The notes beneath the pieces were generated by a model. It was not told the DNA's origin and ran no database searches. It was given only the letters and a program-made list of their open reading frames with translations. A stretch of 59,792 nt of DNA from Flavobacteriales bacterium (GTDB taxonomy: Bacteria > Bacteroidota > Bacteroidia > NS11-12g > UBA955), in the NCBI GenBank assembly GCA_947487175.1, contig CANKVM010000003.1, forward strand, positions 1-59,792, written 5' to 3'. Positions 45,347 through 54,298 of the stretch are shown in pieces. Within the stretch, counting starts at the first letter, position 1. Every line of letters begins with the position of its first letter. A program made the position numbers and the translations under genes.

Positions 45347-48300
45347 TTATTTAACAAATAATCTATCAACGAATGATTGACCAGCTAAATTGGTAATTCT
45401 AACAAATAACATTCCTTTAAAATTATCCAATTGTACATTCAATTCTGAATTTGAGAAATTTGTATTTTTAAAGCTTTTCACAATTCTTCCAGACAAATCA
45501 ATAAACTCAACTTTTACAATATTTTGTGCATTGTTAAAGTTTATAGTTTCAACAGCCGGATTAGGATACATTTTGAAATTTCCTTGTGAGAAATCCTTAA
45601 CTGCACTTGCTTCATTGTCCTTAATGGTTAAGATCATCAATGAGTCCTTTCCATAAGCACCTGGGCCTTTAATATTGCGGATTGCAAACGTTAGGAACAA
45701 ATCTCCCTGATAAATCAAATCATCAGTAATGTTTGTTTTGACACTGAAATAGTTATTATTTTTTGTTACAATGATTGTTTTGTTTGCAAAGTCATAATCT
45801 GCAGGACTTGCAGCTGTACCACCAAGACAAACAACGTCAAATGTGAAATTCTCATCCGATGGAAAAACTGAAATATCCATTTTGAAAGAATCAGCCAATT
45901 CAAAAACAGAATCTTTACCATTCATAAATTTCACAGTTGGCAAACTAGAAACAGAAATATCTGAAATTTTACGAGGCGTTAAATAGTATTTTGTTGTGAA
46001 TGGAGATGTTGCATCCATTTGCGTTCCAATACCAATAACATTGATGTATCCTGTAGGAGTTGCCATTCCAGATATATTGGTTTCTGCATCAATATTCAAA
46101 GTATCAACATTACCAGAAGTACTAATTACCCTTACAAATTTATTTGTATTTGCACTTAAAGCAGTTGTTGGCCATTCTGCAATATCAACCAATTTTACTC
46201 TATTCAACTGAACCAATTTAGACTCTGTAGTTTCATTAATTTTAGTAACAGAAACTGGCGAAACCATTTTATTATTGTTTGAAATTTTAATGATGGTATC
46301 TAGTTTATCCATTTGAGCATAACCCTGATTCTGATTCACCGAACCTTGAACCATAATAGAATCACCTTCTTTTAGTGTGTAACCAAAATTATTCGTTGCC
46401 GATAGTACTCCAATTCCACCTGTATTATCCATCATAGTAAATTCTAAGCCAGTAGATTTCAAGTTAACACCGTAAACCGTACCATAAATTCTGCATTTTA
46501 CATTTAAAGAATCCGCAGCTTTGTTAATTTTTGTTTGCTTGTTTATTTTTCCGATAGGATAAATCGGATAATCGTCATCTTTTATTAAAACGTTAAATGT
46601 ATCAGATTTAGCAATGTAAAAATTAGACAAATTAGCCAATCCAAATTTCATATTTTCAGTAACCTCAAATATATTGTCATCAACTATTGGAATACTAATA
46701 CTTAGCGTATCAGATGTAGTAGAAGTAACGTTAAAGATTTTAGATGCTGGATTAAATTTAAAGTCTCCAGGATTTTGAGCTGTACTTAATGCTGTATAGA
46801 GTCTAAAGGTAAAATCACCACCGGCATCTTTTTTATTAACCAATAGCATTTTAATATTTACAGAACCCACATTTTCTTTTACAGTTATGCCAGAACCAAT
46901 AAACTTAACAGTAGATGGCCCATCATTATCCATAATTATAATTGTTCCTAATGAATCTTTAGAAATTAATCCACCTCCTGTAATTTGTCTTACTACAACA
47001 ATCAATGAATCATCTTTATCAGACATTATATCATCAAAAACTTTCCCTTTGATTATAATAGAATCAGGACCAGTAGTTTTACCCAAATTGAAAGTAGTAT
47101 CATTATTGTTGCTGCTCAAAGAAAATTCTGCCGGAATAAAAGTACTATCCGCTTTATATTTCACCATTAATCTTAATTTGCAAGCAGTGTTAACAGCCTT
47201 GTCAATTTTGATTTTGATCCCAACAGTACCTGCGCTTTCTTTTACTTTGATCTTAGCTGGCAAAATTGAAATATTTGCAATGTCATTATCTGTAACAGTT
47301 GCAGTATGCGCAACTTCTGTCCCAATTAAACAATTAACTGCTTGATCTAAACGTAAAACTATTGTTTCTGAACCTTCTGCAATATTGTCATCATTTAATG
47401 TAATTACTGTTGTGTCGTTTGCTGCCACACCTGGTTTGAATTTGATCACTTTAGGTTCAACTACATCGTAATCAGCGCTAGCACCTTTGGAAGCAGTACC
47501 ACCAACAACATACAATCTCACAGATTGGTTGTCTGAGTTGCTATATTTCCTTGTAACATAAACATTGAATTTACCCGCACCTTCTCCAATTGTAGAAGTT
47601 CTTGTCCAAAATTCAATTTTGGGAGCAATCATCGGCGCATCATCAACCGTAAATATAATTGGGCTAGTTGCACCTCCTGAAGGATTTTTTGTATTTCTAT
47701 TGTTCACACCCCAAATTGCATTTGTATCTGTATTTGCATAAATTGAAAATCCAGTAGAAGCTGATAAATTATCAATCCTCTTAACGCCTGAAGCCAAATT
47801 GTTTGGAATAATTGTACCCCAACGCCCAGATTTACCAACAACACTATCTGATAAAAATTTAACTATGCTAGAATATGATGCTCCTGAATAAGAACTATTT
47901 TCAATATTTGCAATTGACAATGGCCTTCCTGTTCCGTTCACATTATCAAACAATCCAGCAAAACTTTTTGCTGAAGCCATACTTTTACCCCAAACCGCTG
48001 TTCCAGAATTTGAGTTTGCCGTTGTACCCCATTGCAATACGGTAATTGAATCTTGACAGAAATATCTCAAAGTATCATTTGGATTGCTAATACCCAAAAT
48101 AGTAACTGCCAAGTATAATTTGTTACCAGCGGTAAATCTAGAATTACCATCATTTACAACGGAAAACCATCCTTCAACAGCACCTGTCATATCACTACTC
48201 AAAGTATCACAACCACCTGTAGTTTTAAAGCTTGTGGTTGTTGCATATCTATAATTTCCTTGTGAATCAATGTATAAATTACTTCCTGAACCAATTGCTG

Positions 48301-48529
48301 TATCGCTGTATTGATAAAGTTCAGATGATTTCATCATTTTAACAATATACTTATATTTTGAATTTGGTGTAAAACCATCCATTCTCAATTTAGCAAAAAC
48401 CGGTAAACGCGCTGTAGAACCTGATGCCATGTACTGAGGTACTTGCATTCCAGTTGTTTTAATTGATGAATATTGAGCTTTGGAAAAGCCAATTTGTAGC
48501 ACCAATAACATAAATAATATCTTTTTCAT
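45347..48529 (-). CDS. T9SS-secreted protein with Calx-beta repeats and type A sorting domain
   Basis: The 1060-aa protein has a signal peptide (MKKILFMLLVLQIGFSKAQ). Two to three Calx-beta-like domains follow between about residues 305 and 660, marked by ADYDVVEPKVIKFKPG, DDNIAEGSETIVL and DDNIFEVTENMKFGL. An OB-fold-like region (about 665-890, KEGDSIMVQGSVNQNQGYAQ) and a further Calx-beta unit (DDLIYQGDLFLTFAI) come next. The last 80 residues are a T9SS type A sorting domain: FKMYPNPAVETINF, then VEFIDLSGRIVKSF, then GMLFVRITNLAG. It should be exported and released or anchored on the surface, perhaps as an adhesin binding calcium. The gene is a single transcription unit with its own promoter and terminator. 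Confidence 0.9.
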   Translation of the reverse strand: MKKILFMLLVLQIGFSKAQYSSIKTTGMQVPQYMASGSTARLPVFAKLRMDGFTPNSKYKYIVKMMKSSELYQYSDTAIGSGSNLYIDSQGNYRYATTTSFKTTGGCDTLSSDMTGAVEGWFSVVNDGNSRFTAGNKLYLAVTILGISNPNDTLRYFCQDSITVLQWGTTANSNSGTAVWGKSMASAKSFAGLFDNVNGTGRPLSIANIENSSYSGASYSSIVKFLSDSVVGKSGRWGTIIPNNLASGVKRIDNLSASTGFSIYANTDTNAIWGVNNRNTKNPSGGATSPIIFTVDDAPMIAPKIEFWTRTSTIGEGAGKFNVYVTRKYSNSDNQSVRLYVVGGTASKGASADYDVVEPKVIKFKPGVAANDTTVITLNDDNIAEGSETIVLRLDQAVNCLIGTEVAHTATVTDNDIANISILPAKIKVKESAGTVGIKIKIDKAVNTACKLRLMVKYKADSTFIPAEFSLSSNNNDTTFNLGKTTGPDSIIIKGKVFDDIMSDKDDSLIVVVRQITGGGLISKDSLGTIIIMDNDGPSTVKFIGSGITVKENVGSVNIKMLLVNKKDAGGDFTFRLYTALSTAQNPGDFKFNPASKIFNVTSTTSDTLSISIPIVDDNIFEVTENMKFGLANLSNFYIAKSDTFNVLIKDDDYPIYPIGKINKQTKINKAADSLNVKCRIYGTVYGVNLKSTGLEFTMMDNTGGIGVLSATNNFGYTLKEGDSIMVQGSVNQNQGYAQMDKLDTIIKISNNNKMVSPVSVTKINETTESKLVQLNRVKLVDIAEWPTTALSANTNKFVRVISTSGNVDTLNIDAETNISGMATPTGYINVIGIGTQMDATSPFTTKYYLTPRKISDISVSSLPTVKFMNGKDSVFELADSFKMDISVFPSDENFTFDVVCLGGTAASPADYDFANKTIIVTKNNNYFSVKTNITDDLIYQGDLFLTFAIRNIKGPGAYGKDSLMILTIKDNEASAVKDFSQGNFKMYPNPAVETINFNNAQNIVKVEFIDLSGRIVKSFKNTNFSNSELNVQLDNFKGMLFVRITNLAGQSFVDRLFVK

Positions 48530-48548
48530 TGTAATTTTTCGAATATTA

Positions 48549-48556
48549 CAAATTTA
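48549..48556 (-). promoter_or_regulatory. TAAATTTG -7 box with -33 TTG, T9SS cargo gene
   Basis: Minus-strand TAAATTTG with TTG 19 nt upstream, the classical Bacteroidota spacing, and a 19-nt leader before ATG 48529. Confidence 0.7.
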
Positions 48557-48612
48557 ATCAACTATTTGACATTAGCAACACTCTTATTGGCACTCGCCAC
48601 ATCAGGCCTCAC

Positions 48613-49326
48613 CTATAAAGTGAATCCCAATGCCAGAACACTCACTTTAACATCCTTAAACTGATGAACTGCCCTAACACATGATTCAATGGTAGAACCA
48701 GTTGTAATAACATCATCTACAATAACAATATGCGTATAATTATCGTTAAGCTCATTCAATGCATATAAATCCTTGGTATTTTCCCAACGAGAAAATCGAT
48801 TCTTTTTTGTTTGGCTTTCTGCCTCTATATCTCTTTTTAAAATATTCATATCCAAAGGAATACCTAAAGAAAGAGATAAACCTTTGGCAATCTCTTCCGA
48901 TTGATTATATCCCCTTTTCTTTAATTTTTTCGGATGCATTGGTACTGGCACCAGACAATCAAAATTATTATCTATCAAATGGTTGCTTTTAAGCCAATTT
49001 CCATATTTATTACCTAAGTCATTTGCCAATATCATACCACCGTCATATTTAATGTTTTTTATCAAAGAAGCGTATTTAGAATCACTTCGGTATTTGATGT
49101 AAGCTCCCGCAGCATCTATTTTGCAACGTCCCCAAAAAGTTTTTTCAACTGGATTTTCTGTACCCAAATTATAATATCCGAATGGTATACCTCCCTCGCA
49201 TTTTAAACATAAATATTGTTCATGCCCATAAATAATTTTGTTACAAACCAAACAATATCTCGGGAAAATTACATCTATAAATGAATTATATATTTCCCTC
49301 ATGCTTTTATCGAATATTTCATTCAT
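48613..49326 (-). CDS. comF: ComF-family phosphoribosyltransferase-like protein
   Basis: The 237-aa protein has an N-terminal zinc-ribbon-like segment (RYCLVCNK and YLCLKCEGG, two CxxC pairs). The PRTase-like domain follows with DCLVPVPMHPKKLKKRGYNQSE and the PRPP loop IVIVDDVITTGST. ComF acts in natural DNA uptake in known competent bacteria; the exact biochemical step is unresolved. Start ATG 49326 is the first of two close Met codons (the other is residue 9). It is divergent from the ABC exporter gene, with no other competence gene near. Confidence 0.88.
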   Translation of the reverse strand: MNEIFDKSMREIYNSFIDVIFPRYCLVCNKIIYGHEQYLCLKCEGGIPFGYYNLGTENPVEKTFWGRCKIDAAGAYIKYRSDSKYASLIKNIKYDGGMILANDLGNKYGNWLKSNHLIDNNFDCLVPVPMHPKKLKKRGYNQSEEIAKGLSLSLGIPLDMNILKRDIEAESQTKKNRFSRWENTKDLYALNELNDNYTHIVIVDDVITTGSTIESCVRAVHQFKDVKVSVLALGFTL

Positions 49327-49394
49327 TTAAAACAACTTTTTTGCCAATTCCCCCCACGAATTGAAATAAACACCGAAATTTGTTTTTTTAAAGT

Positions 49395-51224
49395 ATGGCA
49401 TCACGACGATTTGAAGACAGAGATATTCCAAAAACCAAAATAAGCATGGGCGCAATTAAACGCGCATTTCGTTTATTTAATTACATTTCTACAACCAATA
49501 AATGGCTATTTTTATTAGGAACACTTTTTTTAGCAATTACAGCGGGTGCCTCAATTTTATTTCCAAAATTATTGGGAAATATGATGGACGGGGTCTTCGT
49601 TTATAAACAAGGTTCAGTTTCTACGGCCCCTTCAATGGATAAAATTACCCAAGTTGCAAATTGGTTTATTTATCTTTTTATCATTCAAGCCGTATTCAGT
49701 TTCTTGCGAATTGCACTTTATGTTAAAGTTACTGAAAACATGACCTTCTCTCTGCGAACTAGTCTTTTCAAATCAGTTATAAATCAGAACATGGACTTTC
49801 ACTCAAAAAACAGAGTGGGCGACTTATTGTCGCGTTTTAGTTCAGACATTTCTCAAATACAAGATACATTTACTACAAACATTGCCATGTTTATCAGACA
49901 AATATTGGTAATGATAGGAGGCGTTTTTTTAATCTTTAAAACATCACCACAACTTGCAGTTTATATGTTGGCCACTGTTCCAGTAATTATTGTTGTTGCA
50001 TTGATTTTTGGAAAATTTATTCGTAAAATTTCAAGGGAGGTACAAGACTTAACAGCCCAAAATAATATTATTGTTGAAGAATCCATCACCGGGATCATCA
50101 ATGTAAAAGCATACACCAACGAACTTTTTGAACATACGCGCTACATCAAAAATGCATTTACGCTTCAAAAAGAAAGTGTAATTAGGGGATATTGGAGAGG
50201 TGCTTTCAGCTCGTTTATTATTGTTTGTTTGTTTGGAAGTATTGTATTTTTGATTTTTAAGGGACTTGGACTTGTTCAAGCCGGCGAATTAGGCATTGGC
50301 GAATTATTCAATTTCATGCTTTTAACAGCCTTTGTTGGAGGCAGCATTGGCGGAATGGCTGAACAATTTGTGCAAATTCAAAAAACACTAGGAGCAGTAG
50401 AAAGAGTTCTTGATATTATTGAAATGCCTATCGAATCTAATAATTCAAGCAATTCACCTGACTTCAATCAACCAATCAAATTTGAAAATATAGAATTCTC
50501 ATACCCCTCAAGACCAGAAAATCTCGTTTTAAAAGGCATTTCATTAACCTTAGAACCCGGAAAAACAATTGCGCTTGTTGGACCAAGTGGTTCAGGCAAA
50601 AGCACCATTGCAAGTTTAATTTACCAATTTTATAAACCTACAAATGGAAAAATCAACCTTGGAAATAAAAACATTAACGATTTAAATTTAATTGATTACA
50701 GAAACAACTTCGCCTATGTTCCACAAGAAGTTGTGCTTTTTGGTGGTAGCATTTATGAAAATATCCTTTACGGAAATCCAGCGGCAACAAACCAAGAAGT
50801 AATAGATGCAGCAACCAAAGCAAATGCAATTAATTTTATTAATGAATTTCCTGAAAAATTCGAAACACTAGTTGGCGATAGAGGCATGAAACTTTCTGGT
50901 GGACAAAAACAACGAATTGCAATTGCAAGGGCCATAATTAGAAATCCAAAAATATTGATTCTCGACGAAGCAACTTCTGCACTTGATTCAGAAAGCGAAT
51001 TTGAAGTTCAGAAAGCATTGGCAGAATTAATGAAAAATAGAACTTCAATTGTTATTGCCCACAGATTAAGTACAATTCGATATGCCAACAATATACTTGT
51101 TATTAGAAGTGGTAAAATTATTGAAAATGGAAACCACCTTGAATTAATGACAATTGAAAACGGAATCTATAAAAACATGATCGAAAGACAATTAGATCCT
51201 TCTGATTATTTTAGCGAAAATTAA
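49395..51224 (+). CDS. ABC exporter (MsbA/LmrA-type half-transporter)
   Basis: The 609-aa protein has a six-helix membrane domain (about 35-330) and an ATPase with Walker A GPSGSGKST, signature LSGGQKQRIAIARAI and Walker B ILILDEATSALD. The N-terminus is charged (MASRRFEDRDIPK). Its stop overlaps the start of a periplasmic TPR protein gene (TAATG), and a beta-barrel gene follows, suggesting an envelope-spanning unit. Substrate prediction is not possible; a lipid or an antibiotic are the usual options. An imperfect box (GAAATTTG) ends 12 nt before the ATG. Confidence 0.88.
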   Translation: MASRRFEDRDIPKTKISMGAIKRAFRLFNYISTTNKWLFLLGTLFLAITAGASILFPKLLGNMMDGVFVYKQGSVSTAPSMDKITQVANWFIYLFIIQAVFSFLRIALYVKVTENMTFSLRTSLFKSVINQNMDFHSKNRVGDLLSRFSSDISQIQDTFTTNIAMFIRQILVMIGGVFLIFKTSPQLAVYMLATVPVIIVVALIFGKFIRKISREVQDLTAQNNIIVEESITGIINVKAYTNELFEHTRYIKNAFTLQKESVIRGYWRGAFSSFIIVCLFGSIVFLIFKGLGLVQAGELGIGELFNFMLLTAFVGGSIGGMAEQFVQIQKTLGAVERVLDIIEMPIESNNSSNSPDFNQPIKFENIEFSYPSRPENLVLKGISLTLEPGKTIALVGPSGSGKSTIASLIYQFYKPTNGKINLGNKNINDLNLIDYRNNFAYVPQEVVLFGGSIYENILYGNPAATNQEVIDAATKANAINFINEFPEKFETLVGDRGMKLSGGQKQRIAIARAIIRNPKILILDEATSALDSESEFEVQKALAELMKNRTSIVIAHRLSTIRYANNILVIRSGKIIENGNHLELMTIENGIYKNMIERQLDPSDYFSEN

Positions 51225-53026
51225 TGCGGTTAAAATTCTATATCCTTTTTGTTCCGCTCATTTTTTGGGCAAATATTGCTTGTTCACAGAATAAAAGTGA
51301 GCTAGCGAATAATTTATATGAACAAAATGAATATGAAAAAGCAACTTTTATCTATGAAGATTTAGCTTCCGAAAATCCAGATCAACAAATTTATTATGAC
51401 AGATATGTGCAATGTCTGGTAAAAACAAATAATCAGAAAAAAGCAGTAAAATTCATTCGTAAAAAATCCAAAAAACAGCCGGATCCATTGAATTACATGG
51501 TAGATGAATGTTGGGTTTTGAGTACTGATAAAAATACGGAAAACGAAAGCAAAAAACTCTTTGATTTTATTAGTGAGAAAATCAAAAATGATTACGGTAC
51601 TCTCATGCTAGCTGCCGATTTATTTGAACAACACAATCTCAATGATTACGCCATAAAACTCCTTCAAGAAGGGGAAAATATTTTTGGATCTACATCAGAT
51701 ATTACCAACCGATTGGCTAATTTGTATTTAACAAATGGTCAGCGAATCAAAGCAATGGAAAGGTATTTAACTTTGATGATTCAAAGCAATATTCCGTTTG
51801 AACAATTTAAACAGGTTTTCGAATCCAACATTACAGACAGTGCCGACTTTGTTGCATTGCAACAACTTTTAATTGTTAAAATTCAAGAAAATCCCAATGT
51901 TTATTCGTTGAATGATTGGTTAAAATGGTCATTTATTAAACAGCAAGATTGGAACAATGCATTCATATTCACCAAAGCAATCGATTCAAAACTGAATGAA
52001 GATGGCAAACGATTGTTTGATTTAGGAATATTATGTGCTTCCAACAACGAACTTGATATTGCATTAAAATGTTTCGATTATTGCATAAAACTTGAACAGA
52101 ATAGCCATGACCCAAATTTGGTAATGTCTTATTATCTAAATACAAAATATCAAATATTAAGCAAATCAAATCCCTCACCTGAAGAATGGAATCAACTTTT
52201 ACTCGAACTTACAAAGTTCGAAACTGAAAATGGACCATCTTCAGAAACTTTACCAATTGCTCAAAATTTGGCCAATATTTATATTCAGCGCAAAAACAAT
52301 CCAACAGAAGCAGTTAGCATGTTGCAGAAATATGTGGGCAACACAACTCTCGACAAAAAAGTATTGGCTAATGCAAAAATTTCTTTGGCAAAAGCAGAAA
52401 TCGCAAATAATGAAATGTGGAAAAGCGAATTGCTTTTGGCTCAAGTTGAAAAAGATTTTTCTGAAGAAGCATTAGGGCAACAAGCCAAATTTTACCGATC
52501 CGAATTAAGCTTCTTCCGCGGTGATTATGATTGGGCTTCCATGCAACTAGATGTTTTGAAAGATGCGACTACCCAATTAATTTCTAACGATGCCATGGAA
52601 TTGGCGCTTTGTATCACGGATAATGTTGGCGCCGACAGCAATTACACTCCCCTTCAACTTTATTCTAAAGCTTTGCTTTTTCAAAGGCAAATTAGATTTG
52701 ATAGCGCCATTTTCTATGCCGAAAAAATTAGAAACGATTTCCAAGGTCATAGTTTAACTGATGAAATATTGCTTTTAAAAGCAAGAATTTACGAGAGTCA
52801 AGAAAATTATCAAAAAGCTGTTGATACCTATGAAACCTTGGCAATTGCCTTTTCCCACGATATTTTAGCCGATAATGCACTTTTTGCATTGGGAAACCTT
52901 TATCAGTACAAATTAAAGAATTCCGAAAAAGCCATTCAAACCTATAAGAAAATTATTGAAAATCATTCAAATAGCATTTTTATTACCGAAGCAAGAAAAG
53001 AATATAGAAAACTGCGTGGTTTTTAA
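51224..53026 (+). CDS. exported TPR-repeat protein
   Basis: The 600-aa protein has a signal peptide (residues 1-22, IPLIFWANIACSQN region; a Cys at position 20 may make it a lipoprotein). Helical repeats of TPR type follow. The clearest units are NNLYEQNEYEKATFIYEDLA near the start, SYYLNTKYQILSKSNP in the middle and ADNALFALGNLYQYKLKNSE near the C-terminus. The start codon overlaps the exporter stop by one base, so translation is coupled. Its role is probably to hold a periplasmic complex together; BamD-like and gliding-motor-like TPR proteins have similar layouts. The family is clear, the function is not. Confidence 0.75.
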   Translation: MRLKFYILFVPLIFWANIACSQNKSELANNLYEQNEYEKATFIYEDLASENPDQQIYYDRYVQCLVKTNNQKKAVKFIRKKSKKQPDPLNYMVDECWVLSTDKNTENESKKLFDFISEKIKNDYGTLMLAADLFEQHNLNDYAIKLLQEGENIFGSTSDITNRLANLYLTNGQRIKAMERYLTLMIQSNIPFEQFKQVFESNITDSADFVALQQLLIVKIQENPNVYSLNDWLKWSFIKQQDWNNAFIFTKAIDSKLNEDGKRLFDLGILCASNNELDIALKCFDYCIKLEQNSHDPNLVMSYYLNTKYQILSKSNPSPEEWNQLLLELTKFETENGPSSETLPIAQNLANIYIQRKNNPTEAVSMLQKYVGNTTLDKKVLANAKISLAKAEIANNEMWKSELLLAQVEKDFSEEALGQQAKFYRSELSFFRGDYDWASMQLDVLKDATTQLISNDAMELALCITDNVGADSNYTPLQLYSKALLFQRQIRFDSAIFYAEKIRNDFQGHSLTDEILLLKARIYESQENYQKAVDTYETLAIAFSHDILADNALFALGNLYQYKLKNSEKAIQTYKKIIENHSNSIFITEARKEYRKLRGF

Positions 53027-53038
53027 GTTATTTGTAAT

Positions 53039-54298
53039 ATGATTTTAACCCATAGGAATAATTTTATTGTTTTCATTTTTCTTTTTGGGGGACTTAATTC
53101 TGCCGCGGCTCAGCTAGATAATTTTATTTTTAAACGTCAAAGCGACCTAACATACTTGAAATCGCAATATGATTTTAGACCAATAGATACTTTTGTTATA
53201 GATACTGTTGTTGCTGAATATGATTCTTTATATAATCAGAAAATAAAGAATTCTAAATCTCAAAATCAAGAAATACGCATAAATAGAAGCGGATTCAGCT
53301 TCGGGAATATGATGTATTCCAAAAACAATGAATATGGCGAAAACAACAATCCGGGTCAAACTTTCTTTGGTAATCAATTGTGGTTTGGTGGCAAAGTATA
53401 TTTTACACAAAACTTATCTGGCAGCTTAGGATTGTTCTTGCAATACGATTTCGGGGACAATAAATTTCCAAGCAAAACATTGCCTATTTTTAACATTGAA
53501 TACAAAACAAAAAACTCTCAATTAATTGCAGGTACCATTTTAGGCAACTCTAATCACTACCTCATTGAACCCGTTTATAATTACGAAAACGTTTTGACCA
53601 AACCTTTAGAATACGGACTTCAATATTATACCAAAAACAAACTTTTCAATTATCAAACCTGGGTTGATTGGCGCCAATTTGCCAAAATTGCCACTTCTCA
53701 ACAAGAGATTATATCATTTGGTCAAACATTAAATATCCATTTAATAGATAGCTCAAAATATCCATTGGCGATTTCTCTTCCATCATCGTTGTTGGTTTAT
53801 CACCAAGGTGGAGAAGCATTAAATATCCCTCAAAGAATACAAACAACAATGAATGCAACGTTTGGAATAAGATTGAGCGACAAATCAAAGCATTTTAAGG
53901 CTGAATCCTTTTACCTTATTTCAAACGACCCATCTCCAACGTTAAGTCATGCATTTAAAAATGGCCAAGGATTAATGACAAACCTTACCTATTTCTTCTC
54001 TCAAAAAGAACTTTCACAACATAGAATTGTGGCAACGTATTACAAAGCAATTGAATTTTACAGCCCCTTAGGAGCTCCATTGTTTGCCAGCGAACTTCAA
54101 GGGAAACCTTATTTACAAGCTCGAAACAGAGAACTTGTCATGTTGCGCTACCAATATGAAAATATGTTTCAATTGCCAAATTTATCGAACCTTACGCTCG
54201 ATATTCGCATTGAACCTATTTACCACCTTCAAGACAAGCTATTTGCTTTTTCAACCGGGATATATTTAAAATATACCATTGGCAACAACATCAATTAA
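53039..54298 (+). CDS. outer-membrane beta-barrel protein, putative porin-like
   Basis: The 419-aa protein has a signal peptide ending in LNSAAAQ. A barrel with many aromatic strand edges follows (for example NMMYSKNNEYGENN, QLWFGGKVYFTQNLSG) and ends in FAFSTGIYLKYTIGNNIN. The strands near PSLTLD and IRIEPIYHL resemble the porin-like barrel at 28.4 kb, so the two may be related. It is 12 bp after the TPR gene, in the same cassette. Its stop region overlaps the convergent lipid A deacylase-like gene by 8 bp. The class is clear, the solute unknown. Confidence 0.65.
   Translation: MILTHRNNFIVFIFLFGGLNSAAAQLDNFIFKRQSDLTYLKSQYDFRPIDTFVIDTVVAEYDSLYNQKIKNSKSQNQEIRINRSGFSFGNMMYSKNNEYGENNNPGQTFFGNQLWFGGKVYFTQNLSGSLGLFLQYDFGDNKFPSKTLPIFNIEYKTKNSQLIAGTILGNSNHYLIEPVYNYENVLTKPLEYGLQYYTKNKLFNYQTWVDWRQFAKIATSQQEIISFGQTLNIHLIDSSKYPLAISLPSSLLVYHQGGEALNIPQRIQTTMNATFGIRLSDKSKHFKAESFYLISNDPSPTLSHAFKNGQGLMTNLTYFFSQKELSQHRIVATYYKAIEFYSPLGAPLFASELQGKPYLQARNRELVMLRYQYENMFQLPNLSNLTLDIRIEPIYHLQDKLFAFSTGIYLKYTIGNNIN

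Noticed and set aside
46887-47345. 152-aa frame antisense to the T9SS cargo gene
   Set aside because: Shadow frame over the Calx-beta region; hydrophobic and repetitive, with no independent support.
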